From: Nitrospirales bacterium
Lineage (GTDB): Bacteria; Nitrospirota; Nitrospiria; Nitrospirales; UBA8639
Direction of reading: 5' to 3'
NCBI GenBank assembly: GCA_021604105.1
Contig: BQIW01000006.1
Coordinates: forward strand, 1 to 64,000
Length of the DNA stretch: 64,000 nt
Part shown: positions 31,221 to 40,461 of the stretch, piece after piece
Numbering within the stretch: position 1 is the stretch's first letter
How the letters are laid out: each line of letters starts with the position of its first letter
The notes under the pieces: model-generated
The model's database searches: none
The model's input: only the letters and a program-made list of their open reading frames with translations
Told to the model about the DNA's origin: nothing
Position numbers and translations under genes: made by a program

Positions 31221-32450
31221 TTAAAAGTTTCGAGATAATAATTGGACGTTTACGGAATCACCTGGCTTGAGAGATTCAACTTCTTCCGGGACATCAATAA
31301 ACCCATTGGCTTTCACCATTGAGGTGAGTATGCCTGACCCTTGCCCACCGGTTGTCCTGACCGTGAGAACGCCATTTTCGTGCTGAAGAATTCCCCGGAG
31401 AAAATGCCGCCGGTCTGTATGTTTGGAAAATGATTCTTGAAACAGCGCCTTTACAACCGGGCGTTCCCATTTCCGATGCCCACCCATTTTCAACATGGCC
31501 GGGCGCACGAGTTGATCAAAAGTGACCATGGAGGAAACCGGGTTCCCAGGCAAGCCAAATGCGAGTTTCCCTTGGATTTTCCCGAATGCGACCGGTTGCC
31601 CGGGGCGAATCGCCAATTTCCAGAAATTCATGTCTGCACCAAGTTCCGCAAACACCGGCTTGGTAAAATCGTAATCTCCCATGGAGACCCCGCCGGACAA
31701 CACTAAAATGTCACAGGTGAGGCCTTGACGGATTTTGTCTTTTAAGGAGACCGGGTCATCTTTCGCAATACCCAAGAGGACCGGAATGCCCCCTGATTCC
31801 TGAACAGCAGCAGCTATACCATAACTGTTGGAATTCACGATCTTATGCTCATCAAATGATTCATCCAGATCTGCCAATTCATCCCCGGTAGAAAGGATCG
31901 CCACCCGAGGACGCTGTGACACGAGGACGAAGGATTTGGCCAGAATAGCCAACATGCCGATTTCCCCCGAACGCAATTGAGTTCCTTTGGGGATAATACA
32001 CTCTCCTTCGATAACATCTTCCCCTTTTGGCCTGATATTGGAACCCTGACCGGCTTCAGCCTTCATAATACGGACTGTGGTATCCGTGGGCTCAGTATAT
32101 TCCACTCGTACAACAGTATCTGCCCCAGCCGGCACGGGAGCCCCGGTCATAATCCGAATCGCTTCGCCTGGTCCGACGGTTTTGGTAGCTACGGCCCCCG
32201 CTGCAACATCCTCCACAATTTTTAATTCAGGAATGCGTGTGATGGCATAATCCTGCTTAATGTCCGCCCAGCGGACCGCAAAGCCGTCCATCGCTGAATT
32301 GTCCCACGGCGGATTGGATCGTGGAGCAAGAATATCTTCTCCCAAAACCCGCCCAAGGGAATCAAGAAGGCCTATTTTTTCACAACCCAAAGGATTCGCC
32401 GTGTTCAGGACGGTTTGTTGGGCTGAAGTCAACGAAGTAAGCTGATCCAT
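31221..32450 (-). CDS. moeA: Molybdopterin molybdenumtransferase
   Basis: PPWDNSAMDGFAVR, SGGVSMGDYDFTKPVF, GLPGNPVSSMVTF. Confidence 0.96.
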   Translation of the reverse strand: MDQLTSLTSAQQTVLNTANPLGCEKIGLLDSLGRVLGEDILAPRSNPPWDNSAMDGFAVRWADIKQDYAITRIPELKIVEDVAAGAVATKTVGPGEAIRIMTGAPVPAGADTVVRVEYTEPTDTTVRIMKAEAGQGSNIRPKGEDVIEGECIIPKGTQLRSGEIGMLAILAKSFVLVSQRPRVAILSTGDELADLDESFDEHKIVNSNSYGIAAAVQESGGIPVLLGIAKDDPVSLKDKIRQGLTCDILVLSGGVSMGDYDFTKPVFAELGADMNFWKLAIRPGQPVAFGKIQGKLAFGLPGNPVSSMVTFDQLVRPAMLKMGGHRKWERPVVKALFQESFSKHTDRRHFLRGILQHENGVLTVRTTGGQGSGILTSMVKANGFIDVPEEVESLKPGDSVNVQLLSRNF

Positions 32451-32621
32451 ATACCTTGCCTAATCCTGCCGAAGGTTAAAGTAGCGCCCCCAAAAAAAGA
32501 CCTGCATTCTGCAGGAGTCTCGCACGGTGACACCACAAAAAAATATGCATTCGTTCCTATGCCGTTCGTGTCAAAAAGTCGGATAGTCGGAGACCTCACC
32601 CTACCCTGCTCCAGGTACCGA

Positions 32622-33605
32622 TTAGGCCTTTTTGAATGGAGCCGGCCTGGCCGACACCTTCACCAGAGAATCTTTTTTCTTACAAAACTCCTCGACTTTG
32701 TTCGCAATCCCATGAATAGAGTCAGCCGTGGGAAGATCAGAATGAAACAAGGCATAGGGTTCGCCACGATCACATTGGAGAACCATCTCCGGATCCAGTG
32801 GCACGCGCCCGAGGAAAGGGACGCCCATGCCTTCAGCCGAGGCTTCGCCTCCACCTTTTCTAAACAACTCAATGGATTTGTGGCAATGAGGGCAGTCTAA
32901 ACCGCTCATATTTTCCACAATACCAATGATAGGAAGCTCACTATCCCTCGCAAAGGTGACCGACTTACGGGAATCTAACAGAGCCACCTCCTGCGGAGTA
33001 GATACAATCACGCAACCTGTCACATCACCGATGAGATCAATCGTCGTCACCGATTCATTCCCGGTTCCTGGCGGAAGGTCGATGAGCAGAAAATTGAGGT
33101 CTTGCCATTCTACTCCACCCAGCAATTGATTGATGAATTCAAACTTGTAGGCATCCCGCCAAATGATAGGATCATCGGAATTTTGCAAAAGAAACGACAT
33201 CGAGGCAATTTTTAGATTATAGGCTTGGTGCGGAATTATTCCACCGCCTGTACTAATTTTGAGTTTTTGGCCTTCGGCCCCTACCATTTTGGGGATATTA
33301 GGGCCATGAATATCCATGTCGCATATCCCCACCTCATAGCCTTTAAGGGCCAGACTAATGGCGAGATTGGTGGTCATCGTACTTTTCCCGACTCCGCCCT
33401 TATTGCTCATCACCAGGATTTTGTAATCGATACGCTCCATGCGTTTTCCAACCAGCCAGCGACTATGACCCTCACGGTCTTTTTGGCAGGTTTCAGTTTC
33501 ATCACAAATTGCACAGGCCCACATATAAGTACAGACATCCCCACTCGAACTCGGGGATGGTTGAATCATATTCAGTTCAGTTGCCATGAATCCCTCCACA
33601 TACAT
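32622..33605 (-). CDS. Mrp/NBP35-family P-loop ATPase
   Basis: MSNKGGVGKSTMTTNLAISLA; GLDCPHCHKSIELF; N-terminal CTYMWACAICDETETC. Start may be 33587. Confidence 0.93.
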   Translation of the reverse strand: MYVEGFMATELNMIQPSPSSSGDVCTYMWACAICDETETCQKDREGHSRWLVGKRMERIDYKILVMSNKGGVGKSTMTTNLAISLALKGYEVGICDMDIHGPNIPKMVGAEGQKLKISTGGGIIPHQAYNLKIASMSFLLQNSDDPIIWRDAYKFEFINQLLGGVEWQDLNFLLIDLPPGTGNESVTTIDLIGDVTGCVIVSTPQEVALLDSRKSVTFARDSELPIIGIVENMSGLDCPHCHKSIELFRKGGGEASAEGMGVPFLGRVPLDPEMVLQCDRGEPYALFHSDLPTADSIHGIANKVEEFCKKKDSLVKVSARPAPFKKA

Positions 33606-33645
33606 CCACTACGATGATAATTTCCTATAAATCCGGCCACATAGG

Positions 33646-34125
33646 TCATAACGTGACTTTACGTCCTATTTTCTCCACCATATGCTCTACAAGCGGTAAC
33701 ACGATATCAAGATTTTCCTGTACGCCTTTCACACTTCCCGGCAAATTCATAATCAGTGTGGTTCCCTTAATTCCAGCCGTTCCGCGGGAGAGCATGGCGG
33801 TCCGGACTTTTTTAAAACTTTCAGCCCGCATGGCTTCTCCGATACCAGGGATCTCTTTGTCAATCACGTCCTTGGTTGCCTCTGGCGCCCAATCTGTTGG
33901 TCGCACACCCGTTCCCCCCAGGGTCAAAATGATATGGGGCTCGGTCGTTTCACAGAGTGTGTCTAACTTGCGGGAAATGGCCTGACGGTCATCCCCCACA
34001 ACATCATAAGATAAAAGGGTTAGCTGGTGGTTCGTCAAGATTTTTTCCAAATGTTTACGATTCTCATCTGGCTGTTGGCCTGACTGTATTTTGCTGCTGA
34101 CTAGTATCACCGCCACCTGGATCAT
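33646..34125 (-). CDS. MoaB/MogA-family molybdenum cofactor protein
   Basis: ILTLGGTGVRPTDWAPEATKDVIDKEIPGIGEAMRAESFKKVRTAMLSRGTAGIKGTTLIMNLPGS. Confidence 0.93.
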   Translation of the reverse strand: MIQVAVILVSSKIQSGQQPDENRKHLEKILTNHQLTLLSYDVVGDDRQAISRKLDTLCETTEPHIILTLGGTGVRPTDWAPEATKDVIDKEIPGIGEAMRAESFKKVRTAMLSRGTAGIKGTTLIMNLPGSVKGVQENLDIVLPLVEHMVEKIGRKVTL

Positions 34126-34149
34126 CTCGAGCCTCGGCTGAGTGCCATG

Positions 34150-35106
34150 TTATCTCGGACCAGAGTCCGGAACGTCGACATATTCTTCATCCCCGCTAGA
34201 CCCAGCGCCCACTGGTTGCGGAGCTAAGGGGGGACGCCGGACTACCGGTTGGCCGGAGGCCGGAGTTGGCGCCGTAGCATCCTCACTTTCTGGAGATTTC
34301 TTCTTGCCAAAGACCTGGGCACTGATAATCCCCACCTCATAAAAGAAATACATCGGGATGGCCATAATACATTGATTAAAGGGATCAGGCGTGGGGGTAA
34401 GGATTGCTGCGAAGAGAAATGACCCCAAAAATGCCCATTTCCGGTATTTTCGTAAAATAGGAGCATCCACCCACCCTAATTTCGCCATCAAGGTCAACGC
34501 GAGCGGCACTTCAAAAATCAACCCAAAGACCAACAGGAACCAGAGAATAAACCCCACATAATTGGCGATAGAAATTTGTGCAATAAATCCCGAAGCCAGG
34601 CCATAGGAAATTAAAAAATGCAACGCGAAGGGCAACACGACAAAGAAACAAAAGGTCAATCCCAAATAAAAGGCGACGGTGCTAATCGCAGTGAAAGGCC
34701 CGACAAATCGGCGTTCCTGGGCATGTAACCCCGGAAGAACAAATTGCCACACTTCCCACAACCAGTGCGGGGTCGACAAGACCAGGGCGCATAAGCCGGC
34801 CACCTTCACATTTTGCCACAAGGCTTCAGCCGGGGAGAGAAAGACGAAGGGAATTTTTGGCAAATCCGACGGCATCCATTCCCATGAATCTAAAATAAAA
34901 TAATTTTGCAGAGGAATCCGAAGCCAGGACACCAGTGTATCCGCATAAAAGAATGTCCCAACAAAAACACAGGCCATGACAATGACTGCCCGCGTGAGTC
35001 GCCATTGGAACTCTTGCAAATGCTCCATGACGGGCATTTTCTTGTCTTCCAGTGGTTTAAAGACTTTCTCTTCAAACCAGGAGCCCAGCTTACTTTGTTT
35101 GGCCAT
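34150..35106 (-). CDS. tatC: Sec-independent translocase TatC
   Basis: MPVMEHLQEFQWRLTRAVIVMA; LWEVWQFVLPGLHAQERR; FGLIFEVPLALTLMAKLGWVDAPILRKYRKWAFLGSFLFAAILTPTPDP. Confidence 0.95.
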   Translation of the reverse strand: MAKQSKLGSWFEEKVFKPLEDKKMPVMEHLQEFQWRLTRAVIVMACVFVGTFFYADTLVSWLRIPLQNYFILDSWEWMPSDLPKIPFVFLSPAEALWQNVKVAGLCALVLSTPHWLWEVWQFVLPGLHAQERRFVGPFTAISTVAFYLGLTFCFFVVLPFALHFLISYGLASGFIAQISIANYVGFILWFLLVFGLIFEVPLALTLMAKLGWVDAPILRKYRKWAFLGSFLFAAILTPTPDPFNQCIMAIPMYFFYEVGIISAQVFGKKKSPESEDATAPTPASGQPVVRRPPLAPQPVGAGSSGDEEYVDVPDSGPR

Positions 35107-35170
35107 GTTACTCCCACACCCTCATAGGTCGAGGGGGGCTCAGAGTCGCCCCCCTCAGTGCTCTCATCCC

Positions 35171-36694
35171 TTATTGGGGATTCACCGCGATAAACAGATT
35201 ATTGCCACGACGGTTGACCAATAGAACGGCCAACTCATCTTTGCCGATTTTTGAGGCAATCTGTTTGAAATCGTCGATGGTTTTCACGGCTTGACGACTC
35301 ACCTCCTGAATGACGTCACCAACTTGGATACCAGCAGCCTCTACGGCACTGCCGGATTCCACTTTGGAGACAACCACACCTTTGATTTGTTCAGGAATAT
35401 TGAACTCGCTCCGGCTTTCCCCACTAATCGGGGCAACGGCCAATCCCGATAACACGTTATCGAGTTTTTCCATAGCGGGAGCTTTTTCCTCTTCCACCGG
35501 CGCATTCTTTGCCAGTACTTGATCGGAGGGCCGTTCTCCCAATTCCAAGGTCAGTACCGTCTCTTTGCCTTCACGGAGAACGGTAATTTCTTTTTGCATG
35601 CCCACCTTTGTTCGGGCGACAATGTTGCGTAGATGATTGACATCTTTAACCGCTTCCCCTCCGTATTCCAGGATCACGTCGCCCCGCTGAAGTCCAGCCT
35701 TGGCCGATGGACCAGCTTCGTGGACTTCACTGATTAATACCCCGCCCTGTTGACCCTCAGGTAATTGGAATGATTGGGCTAAGGCGGGGGTTAATTCCTG
35801 AATGGCCACTCCCATCCATCCCCTAACCACCTTTCCTGTTTCGATCAGGCTTGCGGCAATATCCTTCGCAATACTGACCGCGATCGCAAAGCCCACGCCT
35901 TCGGAACCGCCCGTCCTGGAAAAAATGGCCGTATTGATTCCGATCAGTTCCCCTTTCATATTTACCAGGGCCCCGCCAGAATTTCCCGGGTTAATCGCGG
36001 CATCCGTTTGAATGAAATCTTCATATTCCGTAATACCGACACTACCTCGGCCGAGGGCACTGATAATTCCCAAGGACACGGTATTACGTAAGCCAAATGG
36101 ACTCCCGAGGGCCAACACCACATCCCCAACACGAAGGGACTCATATTCTCCCCAGGCCACCGAAGGAAGTGGGCCATTTTCAAGTTTGACTTTAATGACG
36201 GCTAGATCGGTCTTTGGATCGGTCCCGACAACGGTGGCTGACATCTCTCGTCCATCATGAAAGGACACCTTAATATCACTCGCATCTTCCACGACGTGGT
36301 TATTCGTCAGAATATACCCCCGAGAATCAATAATTACTCCAGACCCGGCACTCATACCAGGAGGTCCGCCAGGACCTCCCCCTGGAGGACCACCACCAGG
36401 AGGACCACCGCCAGGAGGCCCACCGAACGGCCCGGGAGGTAAGCCTCTGGATGGACCTCCCCCACCCGTCACGGCCACGTTGACAACCGCCGGACCTACT
36501 TTTTCTACAATTTCTGAGAACCCCTCAATAAACGCTCCGGGTATAGCCGCTTCTGTGTGGGCAGGGGCAAACCACCCGTTTCCCAAAAATCCACCGACTA
36601 TCCCTAGTCCTAAAAATAGGACAAGGAAACCCCTTAGAGGGGCAATTCGAAACGGCCTGGCAGTGCCAGCAAACAACCGTGACATGTGCATCAT
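35171..36694 (-). CDS. HtrA/DegP-family serine protease with two PDZ domains
   Basis: LTNNHVVEDASD, DPKTDLAVIKV, NPGNSGGALVN triad motifs; PDZ-like regions; Gly/Pro-rich insert after the signal peptide. Confidence 0.96.
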   Translation of the reverse strand: MMHMSRLFAGTARPFRIAPLRGFLVLFLGLGIVGGFLGNGWFAPAHTEAAIPGAFIEGFSEIVEKVGPAVVNVAVTGGGGPSRGLPPGPFGGPPGGGPPGGGPPGGGPGGPPGMSAGSGVIIDSRGYILTNNHVVEDASDIKVSFHDGREMSATVVGTDPKTDLAVIKVKLENGPLPSVAWGEYESLRVGDVVLALGSPFGLRNTVSLGIISALGRGSVGITEYEDFIQTDAAINPGNSGGALVNMKGELIGINTAIFSRTGGSEGVGFAIAVSIAKDIAASLIETGKVVRGWMGVAIQELTPALAQSFQLPEGQQGGVLISEVHEAGPSAKAGLQRGDVILEYGGEAVKDVNHLRNIVARTKVGMQKEITVLREGKETVLTLELGERPSDQVLAKNAPVEEEKAPAMEKLDNVLSGLAVAPISGESRSEFNIPEQIKGVVVSKVESGSAVEAAGIQVGDVIQEVSRQAVKTIDDFKQIASKIGKDELAVLLVNRRGNNLFIAVNPQ

Positions 36695-37111
36695 TCCGAT
36701 CTCCTGTTCAAAAAAAATTTAATAGAAACGGAGTGAATAGGAAAATTTCTATCTCACTACTCTGGGCGTTCTTAAGAAATTCCCCCAAGACAGATCGCCT
36801 CACTTCGTATAACCGTTTGATTCTACAATAATTGTTTTCCCACGTTCAAAGTCAAATCGTCGGTTTTTTTCCGGCCACCTATACAGACGTATTCCCAACA
36901 AAGTCTCGACCATGTTGTCAAGGGATTCATTCTTTAAAAAAAATACTCTTGGGGAAGATAAACATCTTCAGAACCAGTTGTTTGGATTGATGAAGACCAA
37001 TGAATGCACTGTTCTCATGAGCGAAAAGCCCATGAAATTACTCTGGGAAACAGTAGAGGAAATAAAGAAGATGGAATGGAATGAAGAATGGTGACATTCA
37101 GGCAGGAAGCA

Positions 37112-37468
37112 TCACTCGGTAATATCCAAGATGGAGCCCAAAAATTTTTCCTGAATTCTCATGCTGGCCATATTGGCTTCTATGAGATTCACCGCTTGCA
37201 GATGGGAAATGAGTTCTTCGCCTAGATCGACATTTGATCCTTCTTGAGGATTGAACGAATGTTCACTAGAGAGCAATGGAGAGGAGGGACGTTCATCCGT
37301 TTGCAAAGTAATCCTCACTCCGGCACCCGCTGGGGATTCCTCTGGAAGGGCGCGGGTTCGTTTAAAACTTTCTGTTTGGGCATTGGCAATATTATGGCCC
37401 CCGACGTTGAGCATTCTTCCCCCGGCTTGGATTCCAGATGCAGCAGAGGCCATACCGGCAATCATCAT
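37112..37468 (-). CDS. Short flagellar basal-body rod-like protein (orphan)
   Basis: MMIAGMASAASGIQAGGRMLNVGGHNIANAQTESFKRTRA ... GSNVDLGEELISHLQAVNLIEANMASMRIQEKFLGSILDI, matching flagellar rod N- and C-terminal patterns. Confidence 0.75.
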   Translation of the reverse strand: MMIAGMASAASGIQAGGRMLNVGGHNIANAQTESFKRTRALPEESPAGAGVRITLQTDERPSSPLLSSEHSFNPQEGSNVDLGEELISHLQAVNLIEANMASMRIQEKFLGSILDITE

Positions 37469-37705
37469 GTCTTCCCCTTTGTTAAGATGGGCATCCCACC
37501 ACCCTCCATACACCTTGACGTTATCGACCGTAATCTCAAAACCTTTCCTGACAAAAAAGATGAGTTTTTATGCAGGCCGGAGATCCAGATACCTATAGTG
37601 TAAAAATTTTCCCTACTGAATATTCATAGAAATTGCTGAAGATTGAAAGTCTTTTTGCTATGATTCTTTCTCGTCATTTCCTAAGAAATTTCATGAAGGA
37701 GCCAT

Positions 37706-38659
37706 ATGCGGGGACTTGTTCTTCATCAGAAGCTTCACCTTCAAACCGACCTGCCCCTGCCCCTGCGCCCACAGGGGGAAGCGAGGATCAGGGTCATCCA
37801 AGCTGGAATCTGCTCTACCGATCTCCAGCTACTCAAAGGGTATATGGCCTTTCAAGGAGTCTTAGGACATGAATTTGTTGGAATAGTCGAGGAGGCCCCC
37901 GACACAGAATTGATAGGAAAACGAGTCGTCGGAGAAATCAATGCCTCCTGTCGTGTCTGTGAAACCTGCACCAATGGACATCCCACCCATTGTCCTCATC
38001 GCACCACATTAGGAATCCAGGGCCGGGATGGAGCCTTTGCTGATTTTTTGAACCTGCCGGTCGAAAACCTTTTTGTCGTGCCTGATTCCATTTCTGATGA
38101 TCAGGCCGTCTTTATCGAACCCTTAGCCGCGGCCTGTGAAATTCCTCAATTAGTGGCGATCAAACCTACAGACCGGGTGGTCGTTATCGGAGATGGAAAG
38201 TTGGGAATACTGTGCGCACAAATTCTTGTGCTTTCAGGATGTGGCGTAACCCTCTTGGGTCGCCATTCAGACCATGACGCCTGGCTTACCCATATGGGAA
38301 TCAGAGTGACCTCGTACCCAGCTGATATTTCCCAAGGCGCAGATATAATTGTGGAAGCCACCGGAAGCCCCGAAGGACTTTCCACGGCCATACACTTGAT
38401 TCGGCCAAGGGGTACCATTGTACTCAAATCCACGTATCATGGAGACGCGTCTTTAAATATGGCGACTTTGGTCATTCAAGAAATTTCCGTAATTGGATCT
38501 CGTTGTGGCCCTTTCTCTCCGGCCATCCGCCTATTAGAATCGAAGCACATCCGGGTTGACCCGCTAATCCATGCCCGGTATCCACTTCTGGATGGCGTTC
38601 TGGCCATGGAAAAAGCCGCACAACGTGGCGTACGAAAAGTTCTGCTGCAAATGACCTAA
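37706..38659 (+). CDS. Zinc-type medium-chain alcohol dehydrogenase-like protein
   Basis: AGICSTDLQLLKGYMAFQGVLGHEFVGIVEEA; Zn-site CRVCETCTNGHPTHC; Rossmann VVVIGDGKLGILCAQ. Confidence 0.92.
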   Translation: MRGLVLHQKLHLQTDLPLPLRPQGEARIRVIQAGICSTDLQLLKGYMAFQGVLGHEFVGIVEEAPDTELIGKRVVGEINASCRVCETCTNGHPTHCPHRTTLGIQGRDGAFADFLNLPVENLFVVPDSISDDQAVFIEPLAAACEIPQLVAIKPTDRVVVIGDGKLGILCAQILVLSGCGVTLLGRHSDHDAWLTHMGIRVTSYPADISQGADIIVEATGSPEGLSTAIHLIRPRGTIVLKSTYHGDASLNMATLVIQEISVIGSRCGPFSPAIRLLESKHIRVDPLIHARYPLLDGVLAMEKAAQRGVRKVLLQMT

Positions 38660-38748
38660 TTCGTGCCCAGTTGGGGAAAAAACATTTTTTAGGTATCCAA
38701 TACTGGTTGAATGCAACATACCTTTGGTATGATAATGCTTCTAGCCGA

Positions 38749-38824
38749 GCTGGCGTAGCTCAATCGGTAGAGCAGCGGTTTTGTAAACCGCAGGTCGGAG
38801 GTTCAATTCCTCTCGCCAGCTCCA
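38749..38824 (+). tRNA. tRNA-Thr(TGT), CCA encoded
   Basis: GCTGGCGTAGCTCAATCGGTAGAGCAGCGGTTTTGTAAACCGCAGGTCGGAGGTTCAATTCCTCTCGCCAGCTCCA. Confidence 0.97.
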
Positions 38825-39317
38825 CACAACTCATGTGCCTGCTGAAATTCGGCAGGAGCACAAAAGCACAGCCACCAGGGAAGAAATCACTTTTCATTAA
38901 TTGGTTCCTCCAACCCTTCCACCGGGTTGCCCCCAACCTATTTGTTCCAAAACATTCCAATTACGTCAGGCGGCATCTCCCACCTTCTGAACCTTGCAAA
39001 TCAGGATACAAGGCCTCATGTCTTCATTATAAAGTGACAAGTTCAACTGATTGTCCAGATTCACAGTTGTCACCCTTTGTATAATTCTTATTGAATTTTT
39101 ACATTAAGAAAAACTGCTTTTGTTCAGGGAATTATCTGTTAAAATAACTTGACTTGACGATAGGCCGGTCCCACAAGAAATAGTGAAAGTCCCCGGTCCG
39201 TCATGAAGGAGGAAAGGCCCTATCCTCTAACAGGACGAAAAATCGCAGTAGTATTAGGAATATCTCCAACAGGCCACTTATTTCCTTTCGCCTGTGCATG
39301 GTCAGATCGCGCACCCC

Positions 39318-40367
39318 ATGAACGACGATAAGCAAACCACCCTTCCCGCGGAAAAATCTTCTCCCACACCCTTGGCCGATCGCACAAAGGCTGACAATCC
39401 CAGACGCCAAGCGGTTTCTGGGAAGCCTTCGTCTAAGACCAGAACACCGAGTCTAAATTCTCCTGAATCTTCGTATGAAGAAACCGTGTCCATGCTGAAA
39501 AAACAGTTTCAGCTAGCCAAGCGTCAGAAACGTTGGATAAAACGAGCAGGGTTCATGGGTGTCGGTCTTTTGCTACTGGGTGGATTGGGCACATGGTTGG
39601 CGGAGGAGAATAGAACTTTTAAGATGGCCATCCTGAAAGTCGTCGCGCCGGTAGTGAGCATCCATCTGAATCCCGAAATGGTTTCAATACCCCCCGGGAC
39701 TTTTCAACAGGGCGATAGCCGGGAAGAGGATGGGTCAAGCGAACATCCGCTACGAGAGGTCAAAATCAAAAAATTTGCTCTGGGGCGATTCGAGGTCACC
39801 TTTGAAGAATATGACCGGTTCGCCATATCGACGGGTCGGCCCTTTCCGGGTGATGAGGGATGGGGACGTGAAAGGCATCCGGTCATCAATGTTTCTTGGA
39901 AAGACGCGGTGGACTACGCAACGTGGTTATCGAAGGAAACCGGTTATCGCTATCGACTTCCCACAGAGTCTGAGTGGGAATATGCAGCCAAAAACATGGG
40001 GAAAAATGAAATATGGGCGGGGACTTCAGAACAAGAACACCTTGAGACCTATGCCTGGTTCAACACAAACAGTACCGGAAGAACTCAGCCAGTTGGAACC
40101 CAACAAGCCAACGGCCTCGGCCTCCATGACATGAGCGGAAATGTATGGGAATGGGTCCAGGATTGCTGGCACGACGACTATCAGGATGCCCCAACAAACG
40201 GCTCGGCCTGGCTAAAGGCCAATAACGGAAATTGCGGAACACGTGTGAGGCGCGGCGGTGGCTGGACTAATGCGCCCATGTCTTTGCGTTCCTCGTTTCG
40301 TAATGGATACAGCGCCGACTCGCGGAGCATCCAGATTGGCTTTCGCCTCGCGCAGGATATCGAATAG
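39318..40367 (+). CDS. Membrane-anchored FGE-sulfatase/SUMF-fold protein lacking the FGE cysteines
   Basis: TM LLLLGGLGTWLAEE; MVSIPPGTFQQGDS; HPVINVSWKDAVDYATWLSKETGYRYRLPTESEWEYAAKN; LHDMSGNVWEWVQDC; RVRRGGGWTN...IGFRLAQ. Confidence 0.9.
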   Translation: MNDDKQTTLPAEKSSPTPLADRTKADNPRRQAVSGKPSSKTRTPSLNSPESSYEETVSMLKKQFQLAKRQKRWIKRAGFMGVGLLLLGGLGTWLAEENRTFKMAILKVVAPVVSIHLNPEMVSIPPGTFQQGDSREEDGSSEHPLREVKIKKFALGRFEVTFEEYDRFAISTGRPFPGDEGWGRERHPVINVSWKDAVDYATWLSKETGYRYRLPTESEWEYAAKNMGKNEIWAGTSEQEHLETYAWFNTNSTGRTQPVGTQQANGLGLHDMSGNVWEWVQDCWHDDYQDAPTNGSAWLKANNGNCGTRVRRGGGWTNAPMSLRSSFRNGYSADSRSIQIGFRLAQDIE

Positions 40368-40461
40368 CAGCCATCCCCCTTTTTCTTATTATCTGAGAAC
40401 TACCTTTCCCCCTAAAACATCATTCCCAAAAACAACAGTGCCGGGGTGACGATTCACTTCT

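Noticed and set aside
38760-38960. 66-aa minus-strand ORF ending ELARGIEPPTCGLQNRCSTD
   Set aside because: Classic antisense-tRNA peptide from tRNA-Thr.
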